The notes: generated by a model from the letters alone, not told the origin. Positions 19,365-40,259 are shown, numbered from the stretch's first letter. The stretch is DNA of 64,000 nucleotides from Nannocystis pusilla (GCF_020073745.1 NZ_JAIRAU010000024.1:59260-123259); one strand, 5' to 3'. Program-made: numbers and translations.

Positions 19365-19901
19365 ATGGAGTGGTACGTCGTCAACACCTTCTCGGGCTAC
19401 GAGAACTCGGTCAAGAAGGCCCTGGAGGACCGGATCAAGAACGCCGGTCTCGAGGAGCAGTTCGGGGAGATCTTGATCCCCTCGGAGAAGGTGACCACCC
19501 GGAGCGGCAAGAAGACCGTCCAGAAGACCAACAAGCTTCTGCCCGGCTACATCTTCATCAGCATGGACCTGACCAAGGCGAGCTGGCACCTGGTCCAGAA
19601 CACCCCGAAGGTCACCGGCTTCCTGGGCGGGCAGAACCCGAAGCCGGTGCGCAAGGCCGAGATGAACCGCATGCTCGGCCAGGCTCCGCCGGACGAGCAG
19701 GCGCCCGTCGAGAAGGTCGTGCCGAACATCACGTATTCGGTCGGCCAGCAGGTGCGTGTCCGCAGCGGCGCGTTCGCCAACTTCACCGGCGAGGTGGAGG
19801 AGATCAACAACGACAAGCAGAAGATCTGGCTGTCGGTGTCGCTGTTCGGCCGCCCGACGCGCGTCGAGGTCGACTTTTCCGAGGTCGAGCCGGTTGTGTA
19901 A
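19365..19901 (+). CDS. nusG: Transcription termination/antitermination protein NusG
   Basis: A 178-residue protein with NGN domain (MEWYVVNTFSGYENSVKKAL at the start, PGYIFISMDL in the middle) and a C-terminal KOW domain (GQQVRVRSGAFANFTGEVEE). It binds RNA polymerase to aid processivity and Rho termination, and couples to ribosomal S10. Normal length, standard secE-nusG-rplK order. Confidence 0.96.
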   Translation: MEWYVVNTFSGYENSVKKALEDRIKNAGLEEQFGEILIPSEKVTTRSGKKTVQKTNKLLPGYIFISMDLTKASWHLVQNTPKVTGFLGGQNPKPVRKAEMNRMLGQAPPDEQAPVEKVVPNITYSVGQQVRVRSGAFANFTGEVEEINNDKQKIWLSVSLFGRPTRVEVDFSEVEPVV

Positions 19902-20032
19902 CGCCGGCGGATCTGCGACAAGCCAGCACGCCTGTCCCGCCGAGTGAGCGGCGTCAAGCTCACGGTCCCTGAAGGGCGGCGCCAGCGGCACCGGCCCACC
20001 CGACCGACCCACCCCTTTTACGAAGCACCGCC

Positions 20033-20473
20033 ATGAAGAAGGTAACCGCGTACGTCAAGCTCCAGATCAAGGCCGGGCAGGCGAACCCCGCGCCCCCGAT
20101 CGGCCCTGCGCTCGGCTCCAAGGGCGTCAACATCATGGAGTTCTGCAAGCAGTTCAACGCCCGCACGGCGAAGGACCAGGGCCTCGTGATTCCGGTGGTC
20201 ATCACGGTCTACTCCGACCGCTCGTTCACCTTCATCACCAAGACCCCGCCGGCGTCGATCCTGCTGCTGAAGAAGGTCCAGTCGGCCAACGCCAAGGTCG
20301 AGAAGGGCTCGGGCGTGCCGAACCGCGAGAAGATCGGCAAGCTGACGACCGCCGAGGTCCGCGAGATCGCGGAGTACAAGTTCAAGGACATGAACGCCGC
20401 CTCGATCGACGCCGCCGCGCGCACCATCGCCGGCACGGCGCGGTCGATGGGCATCGACGTGGTCGAGGCCTGA
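20033..20473 (+). CDS. rplK: 50S ribosomal protein L11
   Basis: A 146-residue L11. The N-terminal domain has KAGQANPAPPIGPALGSKGV and the thiostrepton-region prolines. The linker reads TKTPPAS, and the C-terminal rRNA-binding domain carries NAASIDAAARTIAGTARSMG. It forms the GTPase-associated centre with L10 and L7/L12. First gene of rplKAJL; 131 nt after nusG. Confidence 0.97.
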   Translation: MKKVTAYVKLQIKAGQANPAPPIGPALGSKGVNIMEFCKQFNARTAKDQGLVIPVVITVYSDRSFTFITKTPPASILLLKKVQSANAKVEKGSGVPNREKIGKLTTAEVREIAEYKFKDMNAASIDAAARTIAGTARSMGIDVVEA

Positions 20474-20595
20474 GGCCGGCGAGAGTTCTTTCCTGTCCTT
20501 GAAGCCATGAGGACGGGAGACCCGGCCCACGCGGGCCGGAACAACCCCGGGGGAGGCCGCACAGGCCGCTGGGACCCCGGAAAGGGCAAGAGACT

Positions 20596-21297
20596 ATGGG
20601 CAAGAAGTACGAGGCGATCCGCAAGCTGGTCGACCGCGACAAGCGCTACACCCTCGCCGAAGCGGTCGAACTGCTGCCGAAGCTGAAGTTCACCAAGTTC
20701 GACGAGACGATCGACGTCGCCGCGCGCCTGGGCGTCAACCCGAAGCACGCCGACCAGATGATCCGCTCGTCGTGCGCCCTGCCGCACGGCACCGGCAAGT
20801 CGCTGCGCGTGGTCGTGTTCGCCAAGGGCGAGCGGGCCAACGAGGCGCGCGAGGCGGGCGCCGACTTCGTGGGCGCCGAGGACCTGGTCGACCGCGTGCT
20901 CAAGGAGAACTGGCTCGAGTTCGACAGCGCGATCGCCACGCCCGACATGATGGGCCTCGTCGGTCGCCTCGGTCGTATCCTCGGCCCGCGCAACCTGATG
21001 CCCAACCCCAAGGTCGGCACCGTGACCATGGACGTGGCCAAGGCCGTCCGCGAGATCAAGGCCGGCCGCATCGAGTTCCGCACCGAGAAGACCGGCATCG
21101 TCCACGCGCCCGTCGGCAAGATGTCCTTCGGGCCAGACAAGCTGCGGGAGAACATCCTCGCGCTGCTCGACACGCTGCAGCGCCTCAAGCCGTCCACGGC
21201 CAAGGGCAAGTACTTCAAGAGCGTGTCGCTGTCGTCGACGATGGGCCCGTCGGTCCGCCTCGACACCAACGAGATCGTGGCGCTGATCGAGCGCTGA
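20596..21297 (+). CDS. rplA: 50S ribosomal protein L1
   Basis: A 233-residue L1, the mobile stalk protein at the E site and often a repressor of its own operon. Recognisable by GRLGRILGPRNLMPNPKVGT (about 137-156) and the two-domain length. The 122-nt gap after rplK has a GC-rich hairpin (GGCCCACGCGGGCC near 20523) that might be the L1 target; that is an inference. Confidence 0.97.
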   Translation: MGKKYEAIRKLVDRDKRYTLAEAVELLPKLKFTKFDETIDVAARLGVNPKHADQMIRSSCALPHGTGKSLRVVVFAKGERANEAREAGADFVGAEDLVDRVLKENWLEFDSAIATPDMMGLVGRLGRILGPRNLMPNPKVGTVTMDVAKAVREIKAGRIEFRTEKTGIVHAPVGKMSFGPDKLRENILALLDTLQRLKPSTAKGKYFKSVSLSSTMGPSVRLDTNEIVALIER

Positions 21298-21385
21298 GCC
21301 GCGCCACCGCACTGTCCTTCAAGGAGTTCACCAAGCCTGTCGAAGACGTGACGTGATGAAGCCGCCCGCGAGGGCGCACGCACTC

Positions 21386-21442
21386 GAAGACAGCAGGTGG
21401 TCGGCCATCCGACCGCAAACGCGAGAGCGGCCTGCCGAGAGT
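21386..21442 (+). ncRNA. L10 leader (autoregulatory mRNA element of rplJL)
   Basis: The leader before rplJ folds as a three-way junction. The outer stem is GCAGG (21393-21397)/CCTGC (21431-21435), enclosing hairpins GGTCGG-CCAT-CCGACC and CGC-GAGA-GCG. The outer strand ends in the conserved CCTGCCGAGA. This matches the known ribosomal L10 leader, to which L10(L12) binds to repress rplJL. Confidence 0.75.
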
Positions 21443-21531
21443 GGAGCGAGCGACGAGAGGAAGCGGGGCGCGGGTTGTCCGTCCCCCATCTCGGCGGTCC
21501 TCCACCCGGAGGGCCGAGGAGACGAGCCAAG

Positions 21532-22056
21532 ATGCCCACCCTGAGCAAACACGAACAATCGGCGAAGCTCCGCGAGGAACTGAGCGACGTGTCCGCGTTC
21601 ATCCTGGTCGACTACACCGGGATCACCGTGGCCGAGGCCAGCGACGTCCGCAACAAGTTCCGCGACGCCAAGTGCCGCTACCAGGTCTACAAGAACTCGG
21701 TCATCCACTACGCGGTGACCGGGACGAAGCACGAGCCGGCCACCGCCCTGCTGAAGGGCATGACCGGCATCGCGTTCTCGTCGGAGGACCCGGGCGCGGC
21801 GGCCCGTGTGGCGCGTGATTTCGCCAAGGACGCCAAGAACTTCAAGATCAAGGGCGGCATCATCGACGGGCAGACGCTCGACGCCAGCGGCGTCAATCGT
21901 CTCGCCGACATGCCCGGGCCGCGCGAGCTCAAGGCGCAGTTCCTGGCCCTGCTCAACACGCCGGCGACCAGCTTCGTCCGCGTGCTGAACGCCGCCCCGC
22001 AGAGCTTCCTCTACCTCCTGAATGCCCGCAAGGACCAGCTCGCCGCTGCCTCCTGA
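21532..22056 (+). CDS. rplJ: 50S ribosomal protein L10
   Basis: A 174-residue L10 that carries the L7/L12 dimers on its C-terminal helix and binds 23S rRNA at the stalk base. MPTLSKHEQSAKLREELSD matches the usual opening, so ATG 21532 is chosen over a 45-codon upstream extension that would run through the L10 leader. Followed 63 nt later by rplL. Confidence 0.95.
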   Translation: MPTLSKHEQSAKLREELSDVSAFILVDYTGITVAEASDVRNKFRDAKCRYQVYKNSVIHYAVTGTKHEPATALLKGMTGIAFSSEDPGAAARVARDFAKDAKNFKIKGGIIDGQTLDASGVNRLADMPGPRELKAQFLALLNTPATSFVRVLNAAPQSFLYLLNARKDQLAAAS

Positions 22057-22119
22057 GGCCGGCGCTCGTCCCTCATCAACCCGTCACCGTTTGCACCGAC
22101 AGACTTCGAGGAATTCATC

Positions 22120-22512
22120 ATGACCGACATCACCCGCGACCAAGTCATCAACTACCTGAGCAACCTTCCGGTCATCGAGATCGCCAACCTGGTCAAGGAG
22201 CTCGAGACCAAGTGGGGCGTTTCGGCCGCCGCGCCGGTCGCCGTCGCTGGTCCCGCGGCTGGCGGCGCCGCGCCCGCCGCCGAGAAGAAGGAAGAGCAGA
22301 CCGAGTTCACGGTCGTGCTCAAGGGCTTCGGCGACAAGAAGATCAACGTCATCAAGGCGGTCCGCGTGCTCAACCCGGCGCTTGGCCTCAAGGAGGCCAA
22401 GGACCTGGTCGAGGGCGCCCCGGCCAACATCAAGGAAGGCATCTCCAAGGCCGAGGCCGAGGAGATGGCGAAGCAGCTCAAGGAGGCCGGCGCTGAGGTC
22501 GAGATCAAGTGA
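22120..22512 (+). CDS. rplL: 50S ribosomal protein L7/L12
   Basis: A 130-residue stalk protein: N-terminal dimerisation helix pair (1-35), Ala/Pro-rich flexible hinge (about 36-58), then the C-terminal factor-binding domain with EFTVVLKGFGDKKINVIKAV and NPALGLKEAKDLVEGAP. It recruits EF-Tu and EF-G to the ribosome. GAGG lies 10 nt before the start. Confidence 0.97.
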   Translation: MTDITRDQVINYLSNLPVIEIANLVKELETKWGVSAAAPVAVAGPAAGGAAPAAEKKEEQTEFTVVLKGFGDKKINVIKAVRVLNPALGLKEAKDLVEGAPANIKEGISKAEAEEMAKQLKEAGAEVEIK

Positions 22513-22787
22513 TCTCAGGGCCCGCCGCCCAAGCTGCTCCGGCGTGTACGGCGCCAGGGGGGAAACCCCCTGTGTGTCGTGCACACGCGTTTGTGTTGGG
22601 GCAATTTCGCGCCCCGGTGAGCCCTGGCTCACATCGAGTCTCGAGTACTTTTTGCGGCTTCGCGATCTCGCTGGCTCACGAGCCGCCCGACCCGAAGTCC
22701 TGAGCTTTTGCCTCGCTTAGCGCTTAGACAACCTGCCGGCCCGCTCCACTGCCGCACGAGGCAGTTCGTCCCCCCTGAGGAACCGCG
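22513..22787 (+). other. rplL-rpoB intergenic region with attenuator-like hairpins
   Basis: 275 nt without a gene. CAGGGGG (22555-22561) pairs with CCCCCTG (22566-22572) around a GAAA tetraloop. GTGAG/CTCAC (22617-22632) is followed by a CTCGAG-rich segment and CTTTTTG (22648-22654). In many bacteria this gap holds an attenuator that sets the rplL/rpoB ratio; the structures fit that role. Confidence 0.55.
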
Positions 22788-26963
<4,176 letters not shown>

Positions 26964-26996
26964 CCACCCGGAGAAAGCGAACAAGGAGACACGGCC

Positions 26997-31199
<4,203 letters not shown>

Positions 31200-31568
31200 T
31201 TCGTCTCGGCGGAGGCCGGCGCACGCTGCGCTGGCCTTCGTCGTTCCGGCGGACGGGAGGTGATCTCCCTTCCGCAGTCCAGCGGCACCACACGCTCGAC
31301 GCGCTGCCCGCTGCTGCGGTGCGGGCCTGGATCTCCGCTCCAGGCCGAATTTTCGCCTCTTCGAGGGGTTTGGACGACAGTCCGGCCCCACGCGCCCGGC
31401 CGGCGGCGATGCTTGATCTGGCTGGCGCCCCCCTATATAACCAGCCCCCCAGCCGCAGGGGGCAAAAGCGAACAGGTCCTCGGTCTCTCGGGCGAGGACT
31501 TGCCAACTCCACGGCCCTCCGGGCCTGGTCCAACCCCCGGCTCGAAATCTGGAAAGGCTTCACGGCGC
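31200..31568 (+). promoter_or_regulatory. rpoC-rpsL intergenic region: terminator-like stem, str promoter and structured leader
   Basis: 369 nt without a gene. A GC-rich stem lies at about 31209-31238 just after rpoC. A promoter, TTGATC (31413-31418), 17-nt spacer, TATAAC (31436-31441), drives the str genes. The leader then forms GCCCCC/GGGGGC and a GTCCTCG/CGAGGAC hairpin (about 31477-31499) preceded by AACAG, resembling the dispersed motif. It also carries one CTCCACGGCCCTCCGGGCCTG unit (31508-31528) shared with the 27-bp array at 13.4 kb. AAAGG lies 12 nt before rpsL. Confidence 0.6.
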
Positions 31569-31940
31569 ATGCCGACGATCAATCAGCTTGTCCGCAAGGG
31601 ACGCGAACTGCAGAAGAAGAAGACGACGGCTCCGGCGCTGCGCGGGTGCCCGCAGAAGCGCGGCGTATGCGTCCGCGTGTACACCTGCACGCCGAAGAAG
31701 CCGAACTCCGCGCTCCGCAAGGTCGCTCGCGTCCGCCTCACCAACGGCATGGAAGTGACGACCTACATCCCGGGTGAGGGTCACAACCTGCAGGAGCACT
31801 CGATGGTGCTGATCCGCGGCGGTCGCGTGAAGGACCTCCCCGGCGTCCGCTACCACGTCGTGCGCGGCACCCTCGACACCACCGGCGTCAACGGCCGTCG
31901 CCAGCGGCGCTCCAAGTACGGCGCCAAGCGGCCCAAGTAG
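31569..31940 (+). CDS. rpsL: 30S ribosomal protein S12
   Basis: A 123-residue S12 at the decoding centre. The loop TPKKPNSALRKVARVRLTN keeps the lysine whose mutation confers streptomycin resistance, so it looks streptomycin-sensitive. The second loop PGVRYHVVRGTLDTTGV is also normal. ATG 31569 begins MPTINQLVRKGR, the universal start. First gene of the str cluster. Confidence 0.97.
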   Translation: MPTINQLVRKGRELQKKKTTAPALRGCPQKRGVCVRVYTCTPKKPNSALRKVARVRLTNGMEVTTYIPGEGHNLQEHSMVLIRGGRVKDLPGVRYHVVRGTLDTTGVNGRRQRRSKYGAKRPK

Positions 31941-31958
31941 TGACTTAGAAGGACGACC

Positions 31959-32447
31959 ATGTCGCGCAAAGGAATCACCACGCGGAAGCGCCCGCAGAAC
32001 GACATCCGGTACACCGACCACCCGCTGGACGTGAACCGGAACATCCACAAGTTCATCTGCGGCATCATGCGCGCCGGCAAGAAGTCGATCGCCGAGAAGA
32101 TCGTCTTCGGCGCCTTCGACATCATCTCCGAGCGCACCAAGGACGACCCGGTCAAGGTGTTCGAGAAGGCGATCTCCAACGTCTTCCCGCGCCTCGAGGT
32201 CCGTTCGCGCCGCGTCGGCGGCTCCAACTATCAGGTCCCGATCGAGGTCCGCCCCGAGCGCGGCCAGGCCCTCGCGTACCGCTGGCTGATCGGCTTCGCC
32301 CGCTCGCGGCCCGAGAAGACCATGCGCGAGCGCCTCGCCAACGAGATGCTCGACGCGGCGCAGAACCGCGGCGGCGCCGTCAAGAAGCGCGAAGACACCC
32401 ACAAGATGGCCGAGGCCAACAAGGCCTTCGCGCACTACCGCTGGTAG
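31959..32447 (+). CDS. rpsG: 30S ribosomal protein S7
   Basis: A 162-residue S7 (MSRKGITTRKRPQNDIRYTD), the primary binder of the 3' domain of 16S rRNA and the usual repressor of the str operon. The beta-hairpin and helices are complete (PVKVFEKAISNVFPRLEVRS, GGSNYQVPIEVRP). 18 nt after rpsL. Two GC-rich hairpins follow before fusA. Confidence 0.97.
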   Translation: MSRKGITTRKRPQNDIRYTDHPLDVNRNIHKFICGIMRAGKKSIAEKIVFGAFDIISERTKDDPVKVFEKAISNVFPRLEVRSRRVGGSNYQVPIEVRPERGQALAYRWLIGFARSRPEKTMRERLANEMLDAAQNRGGAVKKREDTHKMAEANKAFAHYRW

Positions 32448-32457
32448 CGATCGCTCC

Positions 32458-32532
32458 GGCCCGCCCCTCGCGGGCCGTTCGATCTTTCTCTCCACTCCTC
32501 AGCTCCGGATCCTCGGCCCCGCTCGCGGGGCC
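32458..32532 (+). terminator. Two GC-rich hairpins between rpsG and fusA
   Basis: GGCCCGC (32458-32464)/GCGGGCC (32470-32476) is followed by GTTCGATCTTTCTC. GGCCCCGC (32515-32522)/GCGGGGCC (32525-32532) follows. Together they suggest partial termination, so that fusA-tuf can be expressed apart from rpsLG. The rest of 32448-32733 shows no clear promoter. Confidence 0.5.
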
Positions 32533-32733
32533 CCCGCCATGACCCACTGACCTCGAGCCACAAGAGCGCGACAACCCTCGATTCTGCCCCGCGATTGGAC
32601 CAGCGCCAATCCTTGGTCCCTTCGCAGCAGATCCCGAGTCGGGCCCCTCGCCAGCCATAACCCCTCCCAGCTCGTGGAGACGGATGGCCGGCGGAGCGGC
32701 CCTCGTGTCGTTCCCCGAGGCTCCCCCCGTCCC

Positions 32734-34866
<2,133 letters not shown>

Positions 34867-34971
34867 CGGTTTCTCTCACTCAGGCGACGCGATCGGGCTT
34901 TTCCAATCCTTGACTAGCTGGTAGATCCCGCCCCCCAGACTCCAACACCCCTCACTGAGCGAAGCACAGCC

Positions 34972-36171
<1,200 letters not shown>

Positions 36172-36214
36172 GACTTCGCTCGAGTACGCCGGCCAAGACG
36201 CAAGGGATATCGCC

Positions 36215-36523
<309 letters not shown>

Positions 36524-36529
36524 GGCACC

Positions 36530-37183
36530 ATGGCCAAGCTCATCGTCAAAGACCTCACGGGCGCCCAGGTCGGCGAGATCGACGTCGCCGACGCGGTGTT
36601 CGCCGTCCCCGTGCGTGAGCACCTCCTGTGGGAGGTCGTGCGCTACCAGCGGGCGGCTCGCCGCGCCGGAACGCACTCGACCCAGACCCGCGCCGAGGTC
36701 TCCATCACCGGCAAGAAGCTGCACAAGCAGAAGGGCACCGGCGGCGCCCGCCACGGCTCGCGCCGCGCCAACATCTTCCGCGGAGGCGGTCAGGTGTTCG
36801 GGCCCAAGCCGCGCAACTACGCCTTCCACGTCAACAAGAAGGTCATGGCGAGCGCGCTGCGCACGGCCCTGACCCTGCGGGCCAAGGACGGCGACCTGGT
36901 CGTCATCCGCGACCTGCAGCTGTCGGCGATCAAGACCAAGACCATCGCCCAGGCGCTGACCACTCTCGGCGCGCCGAAGGCTCTGGTGGTCGACGCCGGC
37001 GACAACAAGAACCTCCGCCTCAGCACGCGCAACCTGACCTCGGCGAGCTTCCTCGACGTCCGCGGTCTCAACGTCTACGACATCCTGCGCTTCCCCAAGC
37101 TGCTGATCTCGGAGACCTCGCTGCGCGCGGTCGAGGCCCGTCTGTCGGGCGTCAAGTCCGACGCCCCGAAGGAGGTCGCATGA
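36530..37183 (+). CDS. rplD: 50S ribosomal protein L4
   Basis: A 217-residue L4. The long exit-tunnel loop is intact (KKLHKQKGTGGARHGSRRAN, followed by FRGGGQVFGPKPRNY). In many bacteria L4 represses the S10 operon. Its TGA overlaps the ATG of rplW (ATGA), implying coupled translation. Confidence 0.96.
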   Translation: MAKLIVKDLTGAQVGEIDVADAVFAVPVREHLLWEVVRYQRAARRAGTHSTQTRAEVSITGKKLHKQKGTGGARHGSRRANIFRGGGQVFGPKPRNYAFHVNKKVMASALRTALTLRAKDGDLVVIRDLQLSAIKTKTIAQALTTLGAPKALVVDAGDNKNLRLSTRNLTSASFLDVRGLNVYDILRFPKLLISETSLRAVEARLSGVKSDAPKEVA

Positions 37184-37479
37184 CCCCGCAGCAGATCATC
37201 GTCCGCCCGGTCGTGACCGAGAAGTCGACCGACGTGCAGGGCCGTCACAACCACTACGTGTTCGAGGTCGCCAAGGCCGCGAACAAGATCGAGATCCGCA
37301 AGGCCGTCGAGCTCGTGTTCGGCGTCCGCGTCCGGGACGTGCGCACCATGGTCGTGCGCGGCGACCTCCGCCGGGTCGGCAAGTTCACCGGCAAGCAGCG
37401 GTCGTGGAAGAAGGCGATCGTCACCGTTCACCCCGGTGATTCGATCGACCTCTACGGAGAGCAAGCCGACAAGGGCTGA
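37180..37479 (+). CDS. rplW: 50S ribosomal protein L23
   Basis: A 99-residue L23 (MTPQQIIVRPVVTEKSTDVQ), at the tunnel exit where trigger factor and SRP bind. FEVAKAANKIEIRKAVELVF is the typical core. GGAGG lies 4 nt before the start, and the start overlaps the rplD stop. Confidence 0.96.
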   Translation: MTPQQIIVRPVVTEKSTDVQGRHNHYVFEVAKAANKIEIRKAVELVFGVRVRDVRTMVVRGDLRRVGKFTGKQRSWKKAIVTVHPGDSIDLYGEQADKG

Positions 37480-37490
37480 AGGAGCGAACC

Positions 37491-38315
37491 ATGGGCATTA
37501 AAGTCTACAGGCCGACCTCCCCGGGCCGACGCGGCATGAGCGTCAACACCCGCGACCAGGTGACGGCGAGCGAGCCGCACCGGCCGCTGGTCGAGAAGAT
37601 CGACCGCCACACCGGGCGCAACAACTACGGCCGCAAGACCTCGCGCTTCCGCGGCGGCGGTCACAAGCAGCTGTACCGCGTCATCGACTTCAAGCGCGAC
37701 AAGTTCGGCGTGCCGGGCAAGGTCGCGACGGTCGAGTACGACCCGAACCGCACCACCTTCATCGCGCTCATCAACTACGCCGACGGCGAGAAGCGCTACA
37801 TCCTCGCGCCCGAGGGTCTGAAGGTCGGCGACTCGGTGATCAGCGACCAGGCGGCCGACATCAAGCCGGGCAACAGCCTCCCGCTGCGCAACATCCCGGT
37901 CGGCACGATCATCCACAACCTCGAGATCAAGATCGGCAAGGGCGGCCAGCTGGTCCGCACGGCCGGCTCGGGCGCCCAGCTGATGGCGCGCGAGGGCGAC
38001 TGGACGCAGGTCCGCCTGCCCTCCGGCGAGGTTCGGCGCGTGCACATCGACTGCCGCGCCACCGTCGGCACGCTGAGCAACGGCGACCACAGCCGCGTCA
38101 GCCTCGGCAAGGCCGGTCGTACGCGTTGGCTCGGCATCCGCCCGCACAACCGCGGCGTCACCATGAACCCGGTCGACCACCCGATGGGCGGCGGCGAGGG
38201 TCGCACCTCCGGCGGTCGGCACCCGTGCTCCCCGTGGGGCATCCTGTCGAAGGGCTACCGGACGCGGCACAACAAGCGCACCGACGTCTTCATCGTCTCC
38301 CGTAGGAAGAAGTAA
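37491..38315 (+). CDS. rplB: 50S ribosomal protein L2
   Basis: A 274-residue L2 at the peptidyl-transferase centre. The C-terminal VTMNPVDHPMGGGEGRTSGG holds the conserved His needed for activity. MGIKVYRPTSPGRRGMSV at the start is typical. Follows rplW by 11 nt with GGAG before the start. Confidence 0.97.
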   Translation: MGIKVYRPTSPGRRGMSVNTRDQVTASEPHRPLVEKIDRHTGRNNYGRKTSRFRGGGHKQLYRVIDFKRDKFGVPGKVATVEYDPNRTTFIALINYADGEKRYILAPEGLKVGDSVISDQAADIKPGNSLPLRNIPVGTIIHNLEIKIGKGGQLVRTAGSGAQLMAREGDWTQVRLPSGEVRRVHIDCRATVGTLSNGDHSRVSLGKAGRTRWLGIRPHNRGVTMNPVDHPMGGGEGRTSGGRHPCSPWGILSKGYRTRHNKRTDVFIVSRRKK

Positions 38316-38318
38316 CGC

Positions 38319-38597
38319 ATGGCACGCTCCATTAAGAAGGGCCCGTTCGCGGACTCTCACCTGGTCGAGAAGATCGAAGTCGCCCTCAAGGAGGGCAGCC
38401 GGCGCGTGGTCAAGACCTGGTCGCGCCGCTCCACGATCATGCCGCAGTTCGTCGGCGCGAACGTGATGGTCCACAACGGCCACAAGTGGATCCCCATCTT
38501 CATCACCGAGAACATGGTCGGGCACAAGCTCGGCGAGTTCGCCCCGACCCGCACCTTCCGTGGTCACTCCGGCGACCGCAAGGCCACGAAGAAGTAA
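38319..38597 (+). CDS. rpsS: 30S ribosomal protein S19
   Basis: A 92-residue S19 (MARSIKKGPFADSHLVEKIE) with the conserved KTWSRRSTIMPQFVG and GHKLGEFAPTRTFRGH. Starts 3 nt after the rplB stop. Confidence 0.97.
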   Translation: MARSIKKGPFADSHLVEKIEVALKEGSRRVVKTWSRRSTIMPQFVGANVMVHNGHKWIPIFITENMVGHKLGEFAPTRTFRGHSGDRKATKK

Positions 38598-38611
38598 TCA
38601 CCGAGGTACCC

Positions 38612-38947
38612 ATGGCCATCGCACGTCTCAGCCACGCGCGCATTACCCCGCGAAAGGCCCGGATCATCGCCAACCTGATCCGCGGCAAGCAGGTCGCCCG
38701 CGCCATCGACGACCTTCGCTTCCTGCACAAGTCGGGCGCCAAGCAGTTCTTCAAGCTGCTCGTGTCCGCCGTCGCCAACGCCGAGGACACGGGCGACGTC
38801 AACGTCGACAACCTCGTCGTCACCAAGGTGACCGTCGACCAGGGTCCGACGCTCAAGCGCTGGCGCCCGCGAGCGATGGGCCGCGCCAATCGGATCCTCA
38901 AGAAGACCAGCCACATCCACCTCGAGGTGGCGGAGGCACGCAGCTAA
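38612..38947 (+). CDS. rplV: 50S ribosomal protein L22
   Basis: A 111-residue L22 (AIARLSHARITPRKARIIAN) with the tunnel hairpin TLKRWRPRAMGRANRILKKT. ATG 38612 follows GAGG by 6 nt. Its TAA overlaps the ATG of rpsC (TAATG). Confidence 0.96.
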   Translation: MAIARLSHARITPRKARIIANLIRGKQVARAIDDLRFLHKSGAKQFFKLLVSAVANAEDTGDVNVDNLVVTKVTVDQGPTLKRWRPRAMGRANRILKKTSHIHLEVAEARS

Positions 38948-39621
38948 TGGGACAGAAAACACATCCGATCGGCTTCCGGATCGGGATCGTCCGTACCTGG
39001 GGCTCGAAGTGGTTCGAGCACACGCGCTACCGTCAGTGGCTGCACGAGGACCTCAAGATCCGGCGCTTCCTCAAGAAGGAGCTCTACGCCGCCAGCATCG
39101 CCGACATCACGATCGAGCGGGCCGCCAACAAGCTGAAGATCAACATCTTCTCGGCGCGCCCCGGCATCATCATCGGCAAGCGCGGCGCCGGCGTCGAGGT
39201 CCTGAAGAAGAAGGTCTCGCGGCTGACCGAGTCCGAGGTGTTCCTGAACATCCAGGAGGTCCGCAAGGCCGAGACGAACGCCCAGCTGGTGGCCGAGAAC
39301 ATCGCCCAGCAGCTCGAGCGCCGCATCGCCTTCCGTCGCGCGCTCAAGCGGGCGATGCAGACCGCGATGAAGTTCGGCGCCAAGGGCATCCGCGTCGCCG
39401 CCTCGGGCCGCCTGGCCGGCGCCGAGATGTCGCGTCGTGAGACCTACCGGGCCGGCGGCGTCCCGCTGCACACCCTGCGTGCCGACATCGACTACGGCTT
39501 CGCCGAGGCCCACACGACCGCCGGTGCGATCGGCGTCAAGTGCTGGATCTTCAAGGGCGAGGTCTACGGCACGCGCGCCACGCAACAGAACGACCCGCGC
39601 TTCCCGCGGCCCCAGAAGTAA
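38947..39621 (+). CDS. rpsC: 30S ribosomal protein S3
   Basis: A 224-residue S3 (MGQKTHPIGFRIGIVRTWGS) with the KH domain GIIIGKRGAGVEVLKKKV and the C-terminal EMSRRETYRAGGVPLHTLRA. It forms part of the mRNA entry tunnel. Start overlaps the rplV stop, so translation is coupled. Confidence 0.97.
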   Translation: MGQKTHPIGFRIGIVRTWGSKWFEHTRYRQWLHEDLKIRRFLKKELYAASIADITIERAANKLKINIFSARPGIIIGKRGAGVEVLKKKVSRLTESEVFLNIQEVRKAETNAQLVAENIAQQLERRIAFRRALKRAMQTAMKFGAKGIRVAASGRLAGAEMSRRETYRAGGVPLHTLRADIDYGFAEAHTTAGAIGVKCWIFKGEVYGTRATQQNDPRFPRPQK

Positions 39622-39636
39622 GCGAGGCATCCGAAC

Positions 39637-40053
39637 ATGCTCTCCCCATCCAGAGTCAAGTACCGCAAGGTCCAAAAGGGCCACATGGCCGGCCAGGCCA
39701 AGGGCGGGTCGGAGGTCTCCTTCGGCGACTTCGGCCTGCAGACCGTCGAGTGCGGGTGGCTGACCGCGCGCCAGATCGAGGCGGCGCGTATCGCGATCAA
39801 CCGCCACGTCAAGCGCGGCGGCAAGCTCTACATCCGGATCTTCCCGGACAAGCCCGTCTCGCGCAAGCCGGCCGAGACCCGCATGGGTAAGGGCAAGGGC
39901 GCCCCGGACTACTGGGTCGCCGTTGTCCGCCCCGGCCGGGTGCTCTACGAGATCGAGGGCGTCACCGAGGAGCTCGCCCGCGAGGCGTTCCTCCGCGCCC
40001 ACCACAAGCTGCCGATCAAGACCCGCTTCATCCGAAGGGACGGTGCCCTGTGA
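39637..40053 (+). CDS. rplP: 50S ribosomal protein L16
   Basis: A 138-residue L16 (MLSPSRVKYRKVQKGHMAGQ) near the A site. KGKGAPDYWVAVVRPGRVLY is the conserved core. TGA overlaps the GTG start of rpmC. Confidence 0.97.
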   Translation: MLSPSRVKYRKVQKGHMAGQAKGGSEVSFGDFGLQTVECGWLTARQIEAARIAINRHVKRGGKLYIRIFPDKPVSRKPAETRMGKGKGAPDYWVAVVRPGRVLYEIEGVTEELAREAFLRAHHKLPIKTRFIRRDGAL

Positions 40054-40256
40054 AAGCGCTGGAACTCCGCGAGAAGACCACCGAGGAGCTCACCGAGCTC
40101 GAGGTGCAGCTCCGCGACAAGCTGGTCCGCCTGAGCGTCGCCAAGGCGACCCAGCGGGCCACCAACACCGCCCAGTTCGGCGCCCTGCGCCGCGACATCG
40201 CCCGCATCAAGACCGTCCTCCACGAGCGCGCTCGCGGCATCGCGGGAGAGGCATGA
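40050..40256 (+). CDS. rpmC: 50S ribosomal protein L29
   Basis: A 68-residue helical-hairpin L29 starting at GTG 40050 (KALELREKTTEELTELEVQL). It contacts L23 at the tunnel exit. Starts inside the rplP stop codon (GTGA). Confidence 0.95.
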   Translation: MKALELREKTTEELTELEVQLRDKLVRLSVAKATQRATNTAQFGALRRDIARIKTVLHERARGIAGEA

Positions 40257-40259
40257 GCC

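Noticed and set aside
34905..34925. TAGCTGGTAGA upstream of tuf copy 2, resembling a tRNA D-arm and perhaps a tRNA remnant
   Set aside because: No acceptor, anticodon or T-arm around it; 11 bases of similarity are not enough.
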